DNA of 64,000 nt from Schistocephalus solidus (Eukaryota > Platyhelminthes > Cestoda > Diphyllobothriidea > Diphyllobothriidae). This document shows, piece by piece, positions 21,960-34,527 of the stretch; positions within the stretch are counted from its first letter, which is position 1; the number at the start of each line of letters is the position of its first letter. A program made the translations under genes and the position numbers. The notes beneath the pieces were generated by a model. That model ran no database searches. It was not told the DNA's origin and was given only the letters and a program-made list of their open reading frames with translations. The DNA lies in assembly GCA_017591395.1 (NCBI GenBank), contig WEDG01002818.1, forward strand, positions 1 to 64,000, written 5' to 3'.

Positions 21960-24900
21960 GGGTGGAGAAGAAAAGCCTCCCCTATGCGTATTACTAACTG
22001 CTTGAGGCCCGACTCTCTATATGAAAACGTTGAACCAGATTGTTCCAAGTCCACACTCCGGAGCGCAGAATGGTGAACACGATTACACTTTGGCCCTACG
22101 GAAGTGTTTTCCTGTGAAGAACCACTGACAATGTAGACCTAAAATTATTAATGGGCCAAATTATTTATCATTATGACAAGGAAATACAAAGTTAAGCTCG
22201 AGCCTCGTCCTCCAGTTTTTGCTGTTTATTGATTGATTACCAGTGAGCCGCGGACCCACGCGCAAACGAGTGCGCGCACACTTATTGGATAATCGAACGG
22301 ATAACCCGCTTGCTATCACGCGCACTCTTGGGAAATCATTTTCCTGCTTTGCCACGCTGCAGTGCAAATACAGTTTATTTGGTGAGGATAATAGGCAATG
22401 ACTTTGAAAATCCTATTGTTAACATGCCATTTAGTTTAATACAGTTGAACATGAGGGGGATTAATTTTCAATATTTAAACATTACTCACATGATTTGAAT
22501 AGTACTGTTTATTAAAAATGATATGTATCGGTTTCGCGCAGTAATTAGCTCGGGTTGAAAGTGTTGAAGGGAAACAGGGGACACATATAATAATCCAGGC
22601 TTTTCTTGGAGAGCTGCAGAGACGTCGCCTATCCGACTGATTGAGGGAGATAATTCCGTTTCTCTGCTACGCTTTGCGTGAAAAATTCATGGACCTTGCC
22701 TCTCCGAATCCTTACTAGCACAAGCCACGCCTACCAACCTCTGGTCCCTGGATGGAGGGGGCCATACGGTGGGACCAGAAGGGGAAAGGTGCACGGTGTG
22801 ACAGGAAAAAAAATGCGCGGCGGGACGCCTCAATTTCGTCGCTGCTACAGTCCCCTTTCTCGATATCAAACGCCCAGCCCATATTGCATTCCCAGAGAAT
22901 CGACCACTGCTGAGGCCCCTCTGTGGCACTTTTAACGGCCCAGGGCTATACAGTTAATAAATCTTGCGTATGAACCCATTCAGGTCATTCTTATGCTGTA
23001 AGTACTCTCTCATGACATAGGAGATCGTGCACAAATGAATTTTGAGACATAGTTTTTTTTTATTAAAAAAGGCAAAAAAATATGTACAGATGCAGAAAAT
23101 GTTTGCCATTGTGTGTCCACATAGCTACCGTCGTTCAAAGCTGGTTCCTACAATAAAATAAATCCATTGGTTAGTGAATAATGTGGGTGTTGTACTAGTT
23201 GGAATAAGTAATGAATAACAAGCAATAAAAGATAAGATGTACATAATGAAAAGGATTACCAAGCACCAACACCTAAGTCAAGATTCAAATTCATACTGCG
23301 GCTCTGTGTGCCCAGAATAAATTAATTGCGGTTTACGAGTTGTTACAAACACTACCTACTTTCATCATAACAGTACAAGATACAAAATGAATGAAATCAC
23401 CACCAGCGGCTCATCACTTGCTCTTGAATCACATATCATGAAAATCGTTGCTGAACATGATATCCGTTAACTGCAAAGACATTGACATACTTATCGTGTC
23501 ATCGGACGCAGACAATGCTGGGCAATTTGCGGCACTGGTAGGACCTTCCGGAAGCTGAATACATGTGCTGAATTAATTCAATGGAATACCTTTATCGTCT
23601 CATTTGCCTCCTGGCGTTTGGTTCTATCACCATACCTGTCTCTCGCCCCATGGAAGCAGTCTATTGCAGCTGTGCAAATAACATCCGCTGAACGCTTGTT
23701 GTAGCTGGCATTTTGGCGAATGGCATCCGCACACGTCAAGGAAAAGGTTTGAACTACCAGTGAAAACGGCATACAGGGGGCAGCCAACAAATGACCGCTT
23801 CCCAGTTGATCCGCCCCAAAGCAGTGGGGAGGTTTCGGACGAACTCTCTGTCATTTTATCCTGCAATACAAGATAGTCGTTTTATCTGTAATTCGTCAGT
23901 GACGTTGAGAAACCGCCTTATGAGCATAATTAGCGTCCCTGCTCATTCTTCCGAGGAAGTCGTCATTGGTCTTGCTCACCAACTGTTCAGTCTTGACGAG
24001 GGTAAGGTTGTCCTTCAGGACTCTGGCTGGGTGTTAGCAGGTGACTGCAGGTTATTTTGCAGCAACTACTCAAGCTGTTTGCCGTTTTTGCGTCACATCA
24101 TGCCGTTCTCAACCACAAACCATTCATTTGCCACAGCGGTCACGGTTTTAGAATTTACGAACTCCACGACGCAGTAAATTTTGGTACACTCCACGAGCAA
24201 AAATTAAAAGACAGTAAAAAGGTGCAAATAGATTAAAATTTACCAAAAACAATGAAAATAAAGGTGTGAATAAAAAAACTGAGAAAAACGGGACTGTTTT
24301 TGGAACGTGCGCAACAGCGGAATGAGAATACACAGAATTCAATACATCGAACTCAAACTTCCCTCATCCTTGGCTGGTTCCTTTGAATAAAAAATCATAA
24401 GAAAAGCAGCTGAACGAAGTATATATAATTTGCTGCCGGAGGAAGGTAATAATCTGCATGATCGTGTATCTGTTATACGAATTATACACTTATAGAAAAG
24501 TGCCACTGAATTATACTTAAGTAACGACATGCACTTATAATGTTGCCTAAAATCATTGCTAAGACTCGCACTTACTTCCTTACACGCATTAAAAAAGAAC
24601 CACTGAAAAATATCGATAACTTACGTAATCACACGCATACGCATGTACTTACATTTTTACGTACAAGCATGCATGCTTGGTTAAAATCGTTGCGTACGCA
24701 TATATGGGGCATACCATATGGTGTTTTACTCCTCCACTTTGTGACCCGATTTCGACACGTCAACTTCGGCTGACGAGACGTGTTTTAGGGCTATAACATC
24801 TAATACGGGGACCAAAAATTATACAATTGTAGGCTCCGATATATGTCAGCGTTTAAAAATGCTTTTATGCCGGTCTAGAGCATGGCAAATAGCTTGTATC

Positions 24901-24990
24901 GGAACGCAGTACGATTCCCTCTAAAAAATAGTCAAGGTTCGAAATAAAATAGCGAAATCGAAGACTTAAATTAAACTCGTTTGACGAATA
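21960..24990. other. Long stretch without recognisable genes
   Basis: The largest frame (23791-24177 plus, 128 codons) and its minus-strand overlaps have no identifiable domain. GC content falls toward 24.2-24.6 kb. No tRNA or repeat was found before the tRNA-like sequence at 24994. Confidence 0.35.
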
Positions 24991-24993
24991 TGG

Positions 24994-25066
24994 TGACCCT
25001 GGCAGGATACGAACCTGCAATCTTCTGATCCGAAGTCAGACGCCTTATCCATTAGGCCACAAGACC
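24994..25066 (-). tRNA. tRNA-Arg(TCG)-like, possibly a pseudogene
   Basis: A 73-nt cloverleaf is complete: acceptor GGTCTTG pairs with CAGGGTC (three G-T pairs), and the anticodon arm is TCTGA-CTTCGGA-TCAGA, giving anticodon TCG. The T loop reads TTCGTAT, so the almost invariant A58 is T. No T run lies just downstream. These points, beside the intact copy at 42792, suggest a pseudogene or weakly expressed copy. Confidence 0.7.
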
Positions 25067-26229
25067 AATTACGTCTAATATTAACACGTGCACTGTAAGA
25101 CTTGCACCACATTCAAAGAACTTTAACTTCCAAGAATATTGCCCCAGATGGGGTAAGACCTCTTCGGGTGGCAAAAATTCTTCCCATTCCCGTTTTCACA
25201 AGTGCCAAGTGTACAGTTGGTACAGTATGGTACAGTATGCCTTAATCGCACAGAGCACAGGCTACAGCACAGTGTTGCCACATGAGAACGAACAACACGC
25301 AGCGGGTCCTAAGCCGTGATTGTGAAGCCTTAGCACACTCGATGGCACTTGGAGCCTTTTAGGTCAAGCCTTTTTCCGAATAGGAATGAAGATCACCAGC
25401 AGCTATGCCTTCGGACGGTAAATGCTTATAGAAAGGAGAACAGACGTATAAACTGCAGTTGAGTAAAGGCCCCAGTGAAATGATACGTTTAAAGCCCACA
25501 GGACGCCTTGGGAGACCTGAGCAGTAGCCAGAGAGCGAGAGAGCTGTCATCATACGACTGAAGTAAGGCATTTCAGAGATCACGTTAGTCCTTCCATTTT
25601 TGCCTGACAGACATGATATGAAAAAATGTGTAGCTGACCGTTAATCCACGACAGGAAATTGCACATAAGGTCTGCCGATGGGTTATAAACGAGAACCAAA
25701 GACTCATCCATCACGCACTAACATGTCCTCGATGTAAGTGCAACGCTAGCAGAATTTTGTCTGTTCTAGTCTTCCCTTGCTCTTCCAGTACAACTGACTG
25801 GGGACAGCAGCATCCCTCTTGTTAGTGCATACGTGACCAAAAACTGGGGCACATGTGAACCCAAAGCGGTAACTACCAGCTTCCGTGATGCTCATTTCCC
25901 CCACAGAATGTACGAAGAAGTCTGCTGAGAACTTTTTAATGGACAAAAATAGGCCATTTGAATAGTCTGTAGCAGTGCCACAAATTGAATTTTTATCATT
26001 TTTAATTCAGCCATTCCACACCCCTTTACAGATTCTAATATTCCCATTCGAAAATTAAGAAGTGCTGCAGATAAATGTAAATGTGTCGTTACTGACGTTT
26101 TGGAGAGCTTGGCCGTCTTTGCATGTTCAAAGCGTTTACTGCTAATACCGATCAGTGTTTTTAATGACAGACCGAACTTGTCGGCCTTGGACTTATCGAC
26201 TTTTCTCTCCATCACTGTCCCAGTCTTTG
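25067..26229. other. No recognisable gene; probable downstream part of the 26-27 kb element
   Basis: A 107-codon minus-strand frame (25892-26215) directly follows the PLE endonuclease in the minus sense but has no domain I know. Repeated GGTACAGTAT units lie near 25220. No hammerhead-like core was found here. Confidence 0.3.
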
Positions 26230-27480
26230 TGTGGATATTTGTGCAGCTTGACGACCGCTGATGTTAGACAAATTTCTATCGATTGAGGGTGCTTGTAAGC
26301 CTGCCTCCTCTTCCGATGGGTTCGTCGCGGGGCTGTTTTCGGTTATATGCCTTAGTTACGGTGTAACCGTCTTGTCCTGGTCTTTATGCATATATTGACG
26401 CAGGAGTTTATAGGCGGTTGGAAGATCAAGATGCCTGTTGATACAGTTGGCATCTGATTACCATACCTCAAGCTTAAGTCTTTCGGCATTTGAGGTTCCT
26501 CGGCCTATGATGGCTGCTTCTTGACTGTCCAAAGTGTGGCCAGTCTCTCCAATATCAGCTTCAAGCTGTGAGTTTGGGTCTAGTCTCCAAGTCGCCAGTT
26601 TGTGCTCATGCAGGTGTTTCTACAATTTACGTCCAGTTTACCTGACGTAGTTGCAGTCCCCATCATTACAACATATTTGGTAGACAACTGCGGAGGACTC
26701 GTTAGAGTGCAGTCAGTCCTTGGGTTGCATAACACGACAACGAATTGTCGCCTGAGGTCGATGAGATACGCCTACTCCGGCGGGATGTAACAGTCGAAAG
26801 ACTGCCTCAGATACTCCTTTTATGTAGGGAATAGCCCTCCAGACTTTGGGTTGTTGTTTTTGGCCGTCGATTGTTCACTCGGCTCTTGTTCTGGTTGATA
26901 AAAGAGCTAGGGTATCAATTCGCTCCGAAAAAGGTGATGAAGGTACTGTCGAACAGCTCTTCGGTTAACTGGCGTGCTGCAATGTGTTTCAACTCTCTAG
27001 AGTAGATTTATGATATGGGGGTGATTGCTCTTGAAGTGTAATATTTGCTTTGTGCTGGTGGTGTTTCAGAAAATTGTAGTTTGCATTTGTCTATTTACAC
27101 ACCAGCCCACAACCACAGCAAGGAAGGGAAGTGGGTTGTTTGTTTCAGCTTCCATCGTGAATTGCATGTTTGGGCAACCGAGTTTAGTAATTCTTTGAGG
27201 TGCTCGATGTCAGATATTGGGACATCGACATAACGAGCCCAAAACTTTGGTAGGTATTTGGTAAAGATCAAGTGTTCTAGCCGTTGAATGACCGATTGAA
27301 TGGGCTGATTGGGGCAGCCCATTGGAGTGCCTTTAATTTGTTCATACCTTTGTCCACCAAAGGTGAAGTAGGTTTTGAGGCAAGGACGTGGAAGTTCAAA
27401 CCATACTTGAACTTTAGGGGCTTAAAGAAAGTTAGCGCACATTTGCTAGTGACCTGCGAATACTGAAAAGCTACCTTAGC
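26230..27480 (-). pseudogene. Penelope-like element: reverse transcriptase palm and GIY-YIG endonuclease
   Basis: Reading minus-strand frames in order, 27470-27290 gives LNFHVLASKPTSPLVDKGMN and LQWAAPISP, then IQSVIQRLEHLIF and PKFWARYVD, the place of the PLE 'FWARYVDDTF' catalytic motif (here YVDV). From 26790 to 26410 come AVVYQICCNDGDCNYVR, LHEHKLATWRLDPNSQLEAD, GETGHTLD and CINRHLDLP, which match the layout of the GIY-YIG nuclease: cysteine-rich start, R and H region, and terminal 'INRH'. Several stops and frameshifts break it, and the second catalytic Asp of YVDD is lost. In life the protein reverse-transcribes the element RNA and cuts target DNA. This is the most complete PLE in the window. 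Confidence 0.75.
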
Positions 27481-27784
27481 AAAACATACAAGGCTGCTGG
27501 TGAGCGCTCAATTTAACTAGAAATGTAGTGTCAGGCAATGGTGGATAAACCGTTTACATATAAAACTGCTACAGAGAAGCCCATTGTATCATGTCTTGGC
27601 CCACACAGCTGTCGGATAGACAGCAGAAAAGAAGTATAAACATCAGTGTACTCATACGATAAAATCTCAACACGATGCATAAATGTAGATTTTAACTGTG
27701 TTCATAGGGCCATAAATAAGAAATTAATAAAGAATAGAGAAACGATATAGGCCGTTGCAGTTAAGCGATTATTACCTAGTAAAC

Positions 27785-28663
27785 CCACCCGACCACATGA
27801 CAGTTCGGCCGTCGATTTCGACGAGGTCCACCGTATGCTCCACACCAGGTGGTGCAGGGACGGTGACTTGCGCGTTAATTAGTTTTAAGTGATAGTAGCC
27901 TTGCGCTGCAGCTACCGCACTCTCTCCTCCTCCCCCACCTGAGCCCGGTGTCAAGACAGAGTCAAGAAGACCGGAGATGAGAGAGGTCGCAGATGGCTGG
28001 CGCGGCCGGAGCCGCCCCTGGGCGTACCACCACACCTGGCTCGGATCCCACAGAGTGGGAGTGCGATAAAGACCACATTAAGAAGGAGCCATTGCAGCCT
28101 GACTCTCAGTCCGCCAGTCAGCCACTCCACACAAAACACCCAATCGGGCTGACCAGGCGGTCCGAGTTATCCCGTCAGTTGGCAACCTTCCAAGTCACGG
28201 CTTTTAGCGCACCGTGATAGTTTTAAGCGCATCAGATTGTTTATAGTGAGGAACATGCGCTGAGTTGTCGACCTCACTCTCTCCCCAACCCCCATCATCA
28301 GACACTGTCCGAGCCGGTCAGTTGCCTGACGTGGGAGTGGGCGCATTGGCTGACGGATCGGCGTACCCGTCTTCGCGCGCTACAGCACGACCTGGCCCCC
28401 ATAACGCACACACCAGGGTTCACGAGCTCAGGGGATATGGAGCAGCCATCGCCGTCTGACTCCCAGTCCACTAGTCAGTCACTCGACACACACATCACAT
28501 ACACTGAGCCGACGGCGTGGTCTGGTGGAAGCGTCAGATTGGCAGACTTCCCAGCCACGGTTTCTAGGAAACCGTTATATACTCTGGTAAATGGTGATTG
28601 TGAGAGTGTTGTCGATGTATTGGTGTAGGTAGTGTGCGCTGATGTAGCTTAGCCTCCGGTAGT
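27785..28663 (-). mobile_element. 3' untranslated region of the zinc-finger LINE, two tandem subunits
   Basis: Follows the LINE stop codon in the minus sense. It holds two related subunits, about 28230-28660 and 27850-28230. Each contains a GACTC(C/T)CAGTCC block, a CTGAcc/CTGAGCCGACGG-type block and an ACGG-TTT-ACCG-type block, with a CTCACTCTCTCC or CGCACTCTCTCC segment beyond. The outer end at 27808 (CAGTTCGGCCGTC) is shared by the copies at 16.06, 34.2 and 53.3 kb and so marks the true 3' end of the element. Confidence 0.7.
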
Positions 28664-31600
28664 TTACCGCAGGTTGCCGTGGAGGCGCATGTGTCCTAAT
28701 AGGCCCATGCGGTCTGTAAATGTGCGGGGGCAGTGAGGGCGGGCGCGTCGACTGTATGTCGGAGCCCCAGGCACTGGTTCACCAGCCTCCGTGCGATGGA
28801 TTCGCAGGTGACCGACAAGGCTGATGCGTGAGTTGAAGTTGCGGGCGCAATGTGGGCAGGAGAAATCGGTAGAGGCTGGGGGAATGTCATTCATGGTAGT
28901 TGGGGTGGCAGGGGTGCTATGAATGGCAGCAGCGGAGGGTGTGCATGGTTTATCGGTGTTGTCGGCATTGTGGTGAATTCCACTGTCATAGAAGCGCATG
29001 TGACCGAATAGGCCCATGCGATGAGTGAATGCGCGAGGACAGTGGGGGCAGTGGAGGCGACGATCTCTGCTGTGTGATGGTGTTCCAGGCACTGGCTCAC
29101 CGGTCTCTGTACGATGTATTCGCAAGTGGCCGACCAGGCCGATGTGTGAGGTGAATGCGCGGTTGCATTGAGTACAGCTTAGGAGAGATTCCCCATCGCT
29201 GATGGTGGTGGTGGTGGAAGTGAAGGCGAAGGCGGTGGTGGTTGCGGTGGTGGGGGTAACAGACGATGAGTACATGGATGTGGTCTCTATGATGGTGGGA
29301 GTAATGGAATTGATGCCAGGAGTGAGGGTGGTGAGTCAGAAGGAGGGTTGGAAGAATTTGACGTAGAAATATGAATTGTCGGATTGTTGGTGCATTGCGT
29401 CCGAAGATGTCAAACCAGGCCGATTTGCGCGCGGAAGATGCGTTGACAGCGCGGGCATGTTGGCAGGGCCTGGGCATTGGCGGTTTTGGTCCGGGGCGCT
29501 GGTGATTTTCGTGCCGATCTTTTGGCCTTGGCGGCGGCGATCCGGTTGGCCTCATAGATTGCTGAACCAGTCTTCACTGATCTTCTCCATGCCGGTCTAT
29601 CCTGGGTGAAGTCCTCCCAGGTCACCGAGTTGATTTGCAGTTGCTTCAGCGATTTCTTCAAAGTGTCCTTGTAGCGTCATTTTTGACCTCCCTGCTGGCG
29701 AGAACCCGTAGCGACATCTCCGTAGAAAAGTCGTTTGGGTAGTCGCTCGTCGTCCATTCTTACCAGGTGGCCGCTCCATCGCAGTTGCACTTGCCTCAGC
29801 ATGGCATGGATGCTGAGGATTCTGGTCCGCTCCAGGACTTCTGTGTCCGGGATCCTACTTGCCATCTCAGCTTCAGTATTCTGCGGAGGCAGCTGAGATG
29901 AAAGTGATTCAGCTTCCTGGCTTGGTTCGAGTAGACGGTCCAGGTTTCCGCTCCGTAAAGGAGTGTCGTCAAGACGACGGCCTTGTACATCTTCAGTTTG
30001 GTGTTCAGGTGAATACCGTGGCGATTCCACACGGAGGCCTGCAGCCGGCCGAAGGCTGACTAGCTTTGGAGATCCGTTGGGCAACCTCGTCATTGATTCT
30101 CGTGTTTCGCGACATCGTGCTTCCTAGATAAGCGAAGGTTTCCACGTTTTTGAGTTGAGCACCGTTGACATCGATTCGAGGAGCATTGTATTCCGCGCAC
30201 GGTGGTGGCTGGTGCATGACAACCGTTTTGGCTGTACTGATTGTTAATCCGAAATCGGCGCAGCCTTCGGCGAAGAGGTCCATGCTCCTTTGCATGTCCT
30301 CCTCCGTCACGGTGTTAAGGGCGCAGTCGTCCGCGAAGAGCAAGTCATGGACTGTAGTCGTAGACACGCGCGTTGGAGCCTGCATACGCCGACTGTTGAG
30401 AAGGTGCCCGTCAGTTCTGTAGGAAATGCGGATACCAGGCTGCTCATCACGGTAGGCGTCCATCAGCATAGCCGAGAACATGAGACTGAACAGTGTGGGA
30501 GCCAATACGCAGCCCTGCTTCACTCCGTTGGTCACTGCGAATGCTTCGGATACCGTCCCGTTGTCAGTGACGCGCGCCGTCATCCCGTCATGAAGCTGAC
30601 GCACCATGTGCGTGAACCGCTCAGGACAACCAAATTTCTGCATGACTTTCCACAGTCCGTCACGATTCACCGTGTCAAAGGCTTTCGTTAGATCCACGAA
30701 GGTAGTGTATAGGTGAGTTCGCATCTCTTGACACTTCTCTTGTAGCTGGCGGGTGGCAAAGATCTAATAGGTTGTTCCGCGGTGTCGGCGGAAGCCACAT
30801 TGGCTTTCCGGGAGCAGGCCCTGCTCTAGGTGACCGTTAAGACGATTGAGAAGGATACGAGCGAAGATCTTCCCGGTGATGTTGAGCAAAGAGATGCCTC
30901 TGTGATTATCACAGAGTTGCCGGTTACCCTTCAGTTTGTAGAGATGGACGATGGTCGTGTCTTTGAAATCCTGAGTAACTTGTCTTTGGCGCCACATCTC
31001 CTGGAAGAGTATTGTGAGTTCTGCCATCAGCCGGGGCCCACCGTGCTTGTGGACTTCCGGTGGGATTGCGTCGGATCCCGGTGCTTTACCGCTGGAAATC
31101 TGCTGTACGGCCCGGATGGTTTCTGGTAGGGAAGGCGGCAGATCCAGGTCATTGTGCGTGTCCACTTGAGGGTGTCGGTCAATGGCAGCATCGAAGATGG
31201 CCGATGAGCAATTAAGGACATTTCTGAAGTGCTCGGCCCAGCGCTTCAGAATTTGCGATTTCTCTGTCAGCAGTGTTGTGCCGTCAGAGCTGAGCAGCGG
31301 TGCGGACCCCTTGATACACGGGCCGTATATGGCCTTGATGGCTTTGAAAAAGTTTTTCATTTCATTGCGGTCCGCATACCCCTGGATTTCCTCAGCCTTT
31401 CGGATCATCCAGGCATCCTGCATCTCCCGCAGCCGTTGTTGTACAAGGCGCCGGCATCTGAAGAAGGCTGCTTTGGTGGCGTCATTCCGAACGTCCATGT
31501 AGGCTTTGTGTAGTCCATTCTTCTCCGCGAGTAAGTTGCTGATGTCGGCGTCATTGTCGTCAAACCAGTCCTGGTGTCGACGGCGTGCGCGTCCGAGGAC

Positions 31601-32640
31601 ATCTAGGGTGGTGGACTGGATGACATTTCGCAGTTGACACCATCGTGTCTCCACGGTAGCGTTATCATCTGGAGCAGCAGGTCTTTCAGTTTCTCGGTTA
31701 TTTGATTGCTCAAATCAAAACAGTGATCAGGCAAATTTACTAAAAGAGTATTTAACTTACATGGTGGCCTCTTACCTTGGGGCCTTCGTCGGGGTTGCAG
31801 TCGGAGCCTCATCTGGGAGATGACGAGGCGGTGATCTGTCCAACCATTGGCATCGCGGATCGCCTTGGTTACCACCACATCCTGTCGATCTCGCCTCCGG
31901 ACGAGAACATAGTCCAGCAGATGCCAGCGCCGCGACCGAGGGTGCATCCACGTGGCCTTCTCCCGCGTCGGAAGGTGGAAGAAGGTGTTGGTCAGCAGGA
32001 GACGGTGTTCCGCACACGTGCGCAGAAGAAGGAGGCCGTTATCGATAAAGCTACCGAGACCGTGGGGACCCAGAACTCCCTGCCAGGCAGCGTGGTCCGT
32101 CCCGACGCGGGCATTGAAGTCACCAAGGACAATTAACTTTTCCGCTTTCGGCACAGTCGCCAGCAAGGCGTGCAGGTTCTCGTAGAATTTGTCCTTCGCC
32201 GCATCAGAGCTCGTCATTGGGGGAGCGTAGGCGCTGATGATGGTGGTGAACTGGTCTCCCCGAAGAGGCAGGCAGAGGCCATCAGGCGATCATTGATACT
32301 CTGCGGCAGACAGGGCAGACATCCAACAATGTCGTTACGGATGGCAAAGGCAACACCAGCGTCGCATCGCTCTGCCTTTGGCCGGCCGCTCCAGAAGAAG
32401 GTGTAGCCGGCCCCCACCTCCTCCAGCTGACCCTGCTCAGAGAATCGGGTCTAGCTGAGAGCAGCAATGTCCACCTTGTAGCGCGCCAGTTCCCGAGCGA
32501 CTAGCGCCGTCCTCCGTTCCGGCCGGTTGCTCCTAGGATTGTCTAAAAGGGAACGAACATTCCAGGCTGCTAGTGTGAGTGGACTCACCCGAGCAGCCTG
32601 GATGGTATGGTGAGGGGGATGGGGACGGGGGTATTGTTGT
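28664..32640 (-). pseudogene. LINE: APE endonuclease, reverse transcriptase, C2H2 zinc fingers
   Basis: One long minus-strand protein, broken. From 32600: AAWNVRSLLDN, then [25 protein letters not shown] and [10 protein letters not shown] (APE-type nuclease with GDFNA and DHR). The RT follows with DNHRGISLLNITGK, STFVDL-like TTFVDLTKAFDTVNR, GVKQGCVLAPTLFS and the catalytic LLFADDCAL, then VQLRWSGHLVRMDDERLPKR. The tail has five finger-like units: CPRCQRIFRAQIGLV, CTQCNRAFTSHIGLVGHLRI, CPHCPRAFTHRMGLFGHMRF, CPHCARNFNSRISLVGHLRI and a last one missing its first Cys. Breaks: stop at 32453-32451, frameshift near 32280, frameshift near 31655, stop near 30764, frameshifts near 30060 and 29870, stops near 29677 and 29410. 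It resembles the RTE-like LINEs common in flatworms; clade assignment is from memory. Confidence 0.85.
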
Positions 32641-33080
32641 TTGTTTGAGTTTTACGACCGCGTATTTTGCGATCTGCGAGCCGCAGCCGGCTGCAGAAGA
32701 CGTGATACCCAGCATTTATTCAGGGCACCTTTTCTAGCCCCTTCCTCCGCGAGGAGGCAAGCAGTGCTGTCCCTAAATAGGGCTGCTCGGACATCCCAGA
32801 CGGCTGCCGAACTCCACTATGGTTTACGGTTTTGTTTTAGTGGGAGAACGACCCGAGTTAGCCTGGGCCGCCTACGGGGTTGCTGTCGCCCCCACCGTAG
32901 GACTTTTTTAGAGGGGGGAGGTGGGAAGTTCGGGAGTCAGACATACCGGGTGTGGAGGCACACACAACACCGGAGACCCTCATCTGGTTTAGCCCGCCGG
33001 TCGTGACGGTTGCCCGGGGTGTGGCCGCTGAGAAGAACCCAACTTCGAGGAGCCACAGGTGAGAGTTGGGTACCAGTTAG
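32641..33080 (-). mobile_element. 5' region of the zinc-finger LINE
   Basis: GC-rich sequence directly upstream of the endonuclease frame, ending near the repeated GTTGGGT-type motif at about 33070, after which composition changes. With the coding and 3' parts this makes the element about 5.3 kb, close to full length. The exact 5' end is a guess from composition. Confidence 0.45.
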
Positions 33081-34199
33081 AGGCGGCCACAGGAGCATTC
33101 ACCACCTGTACGAGACAAATGGAGCGACCAAATGCTATCTGTGTAGTGCTACCCCTAACTAGTACCCCTACACCCCTTCACCCCGACCACATACAATATC
33201 CTTACGGGGCAGAACTATCCGGACAAGAGCGGTCGGAACCCCTAGTTCAACCATGTTCGATGGGACTAGACTTTCCTTTACAGCGGTTGATCCACGTGGG
33301 AGGAGGCCAGTATTTATGACCCCGGCATACTAGTTCGAGGATGACATTCAGGTGACACGTCTTTATTCTGTTAGAACCGCAGAGCTATGCGATCCTCAGC
33401 CTATTGACTACCAATTAGGATTCATGCGCGTTAGGTTACGAAACTGTCACCAAGTCACAGAGTGACCAGCCGTTATAAATTCGCTGTGGTATGGAAGCCT
33501 TTCATGTCGTAGTATGCATTCAAAAGTCCGAAGCATGCACTGGGGCACGAATACGTCGGTCGGAGGTCATAGCATTGGAGAAATTAATCCGGTTAGCGGA
33601 CAAAATTTTCAAATGAAAGTTGTACCTCATGACCAACCACTTCTTCTCCTGCTGGTAATAGACCACTAAAACGTAGCCGATACATGGCTCGAACGAGTGA
33701 ATACTGTAAGTACTCGCCAGCTGGGTGATATTGTTCAGGTCTACGTAGCCGTGAAGGGAAGAAGTGAAGTGAAATGCAGAAGCCCATTGGATCGGAACCT
33801 TCGCGATTGGTGCGGCAATGCAGTATTTGTCTTTTTATATTTTGACTCTTGCTTACTTTAAAAAAAGGTCAACTGAACTTTCGCTGCCGTAAGATGCGTT
33901 TCCAAATAATGCGCTTTGTAGCCATGAGTAGAAGACCATAACTAAATTGCCAACTTTCGATGAGCATTTTATCCGGATGGAAATTTCAATCTGCAGCCTG
34001 AAAAATTAAATAACTTTCAATCTGGAAAGCAGACGTTTGGGTTAAAATACTGCGTTCATAGGCGCAGCAAAGACTTTTCCCTCAACATCGGTAACCACGA
34101 AAGCATTAGCAGCAGAAACAAAACAGGGCGTTTGTCCAGTCTGTCGGTCGTTCGGTGTCACCTATGCAGATGTGCTAGCGCGCAAACGAAGTCGGTTCC
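33081..34199. other. No recognisable gene
   Basis: Only short frames without domains. The sequence becomes AT-rich from 33800. Confidence 0.35.
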
Positions 34200-34440
34200 C
34201 CTACGACAGTTCAACCGTCGAGTTCAACCATGTCCACCATATGTCCCACAGCAGGGTGGTATAGGGACTTGTACTGCATCTACCTCACTCTCTTTTCCGC
34301 TCCCCTACCTTGGCCCAGTGTCAGGACAGAGTCACGAAGACTGGATATGGGAGAGGGTGCAGGCCCACGCACAGTGGTCTAACACAAACAAGAACACTAC
34401 AACCCAAGGAAGGGGCGGTTCGTACCCCAGCTCTAAGTAA
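34200..34440 (-). mobile_element. Short detached 3' end of the zinc-finger LINE
   Basis: Begins with ACAGTTCAACCGTCG and continues with CATGTCCACCATATG, CTACCTCACTCTCTTTTCC and GTGTCAGGACAGAGTCA, matching the 16.06-kb copy (including AACAAGAACAC in both). It breaks off near 34440. Its shared outer end and variable inner end are typical of 5'-truncated LINE insertion. Confidence 0.65.
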
Positions 34441-34527
34441 GAGATCACATATTTCTCATAAAAGTTTACAGTAGATGTAGATCATGTTGCATCCTTTACA
34501 GGCAGAGCTAATAAATCGACGGATACG

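Noticed and set aside
24730..24790. CTGACGAGACGTG near CACGTC as a ribozyme or hairpin
   Set aside because: Short hairpin only; no GAAA box.
28664..29275. Stand-alone C2H2 zinc-finger transcription factor gene
   Set aside because: The frame is colinear with the LINE reverse transcriptase upstream and followed by that element's 3' region, so it is transposon sequence.
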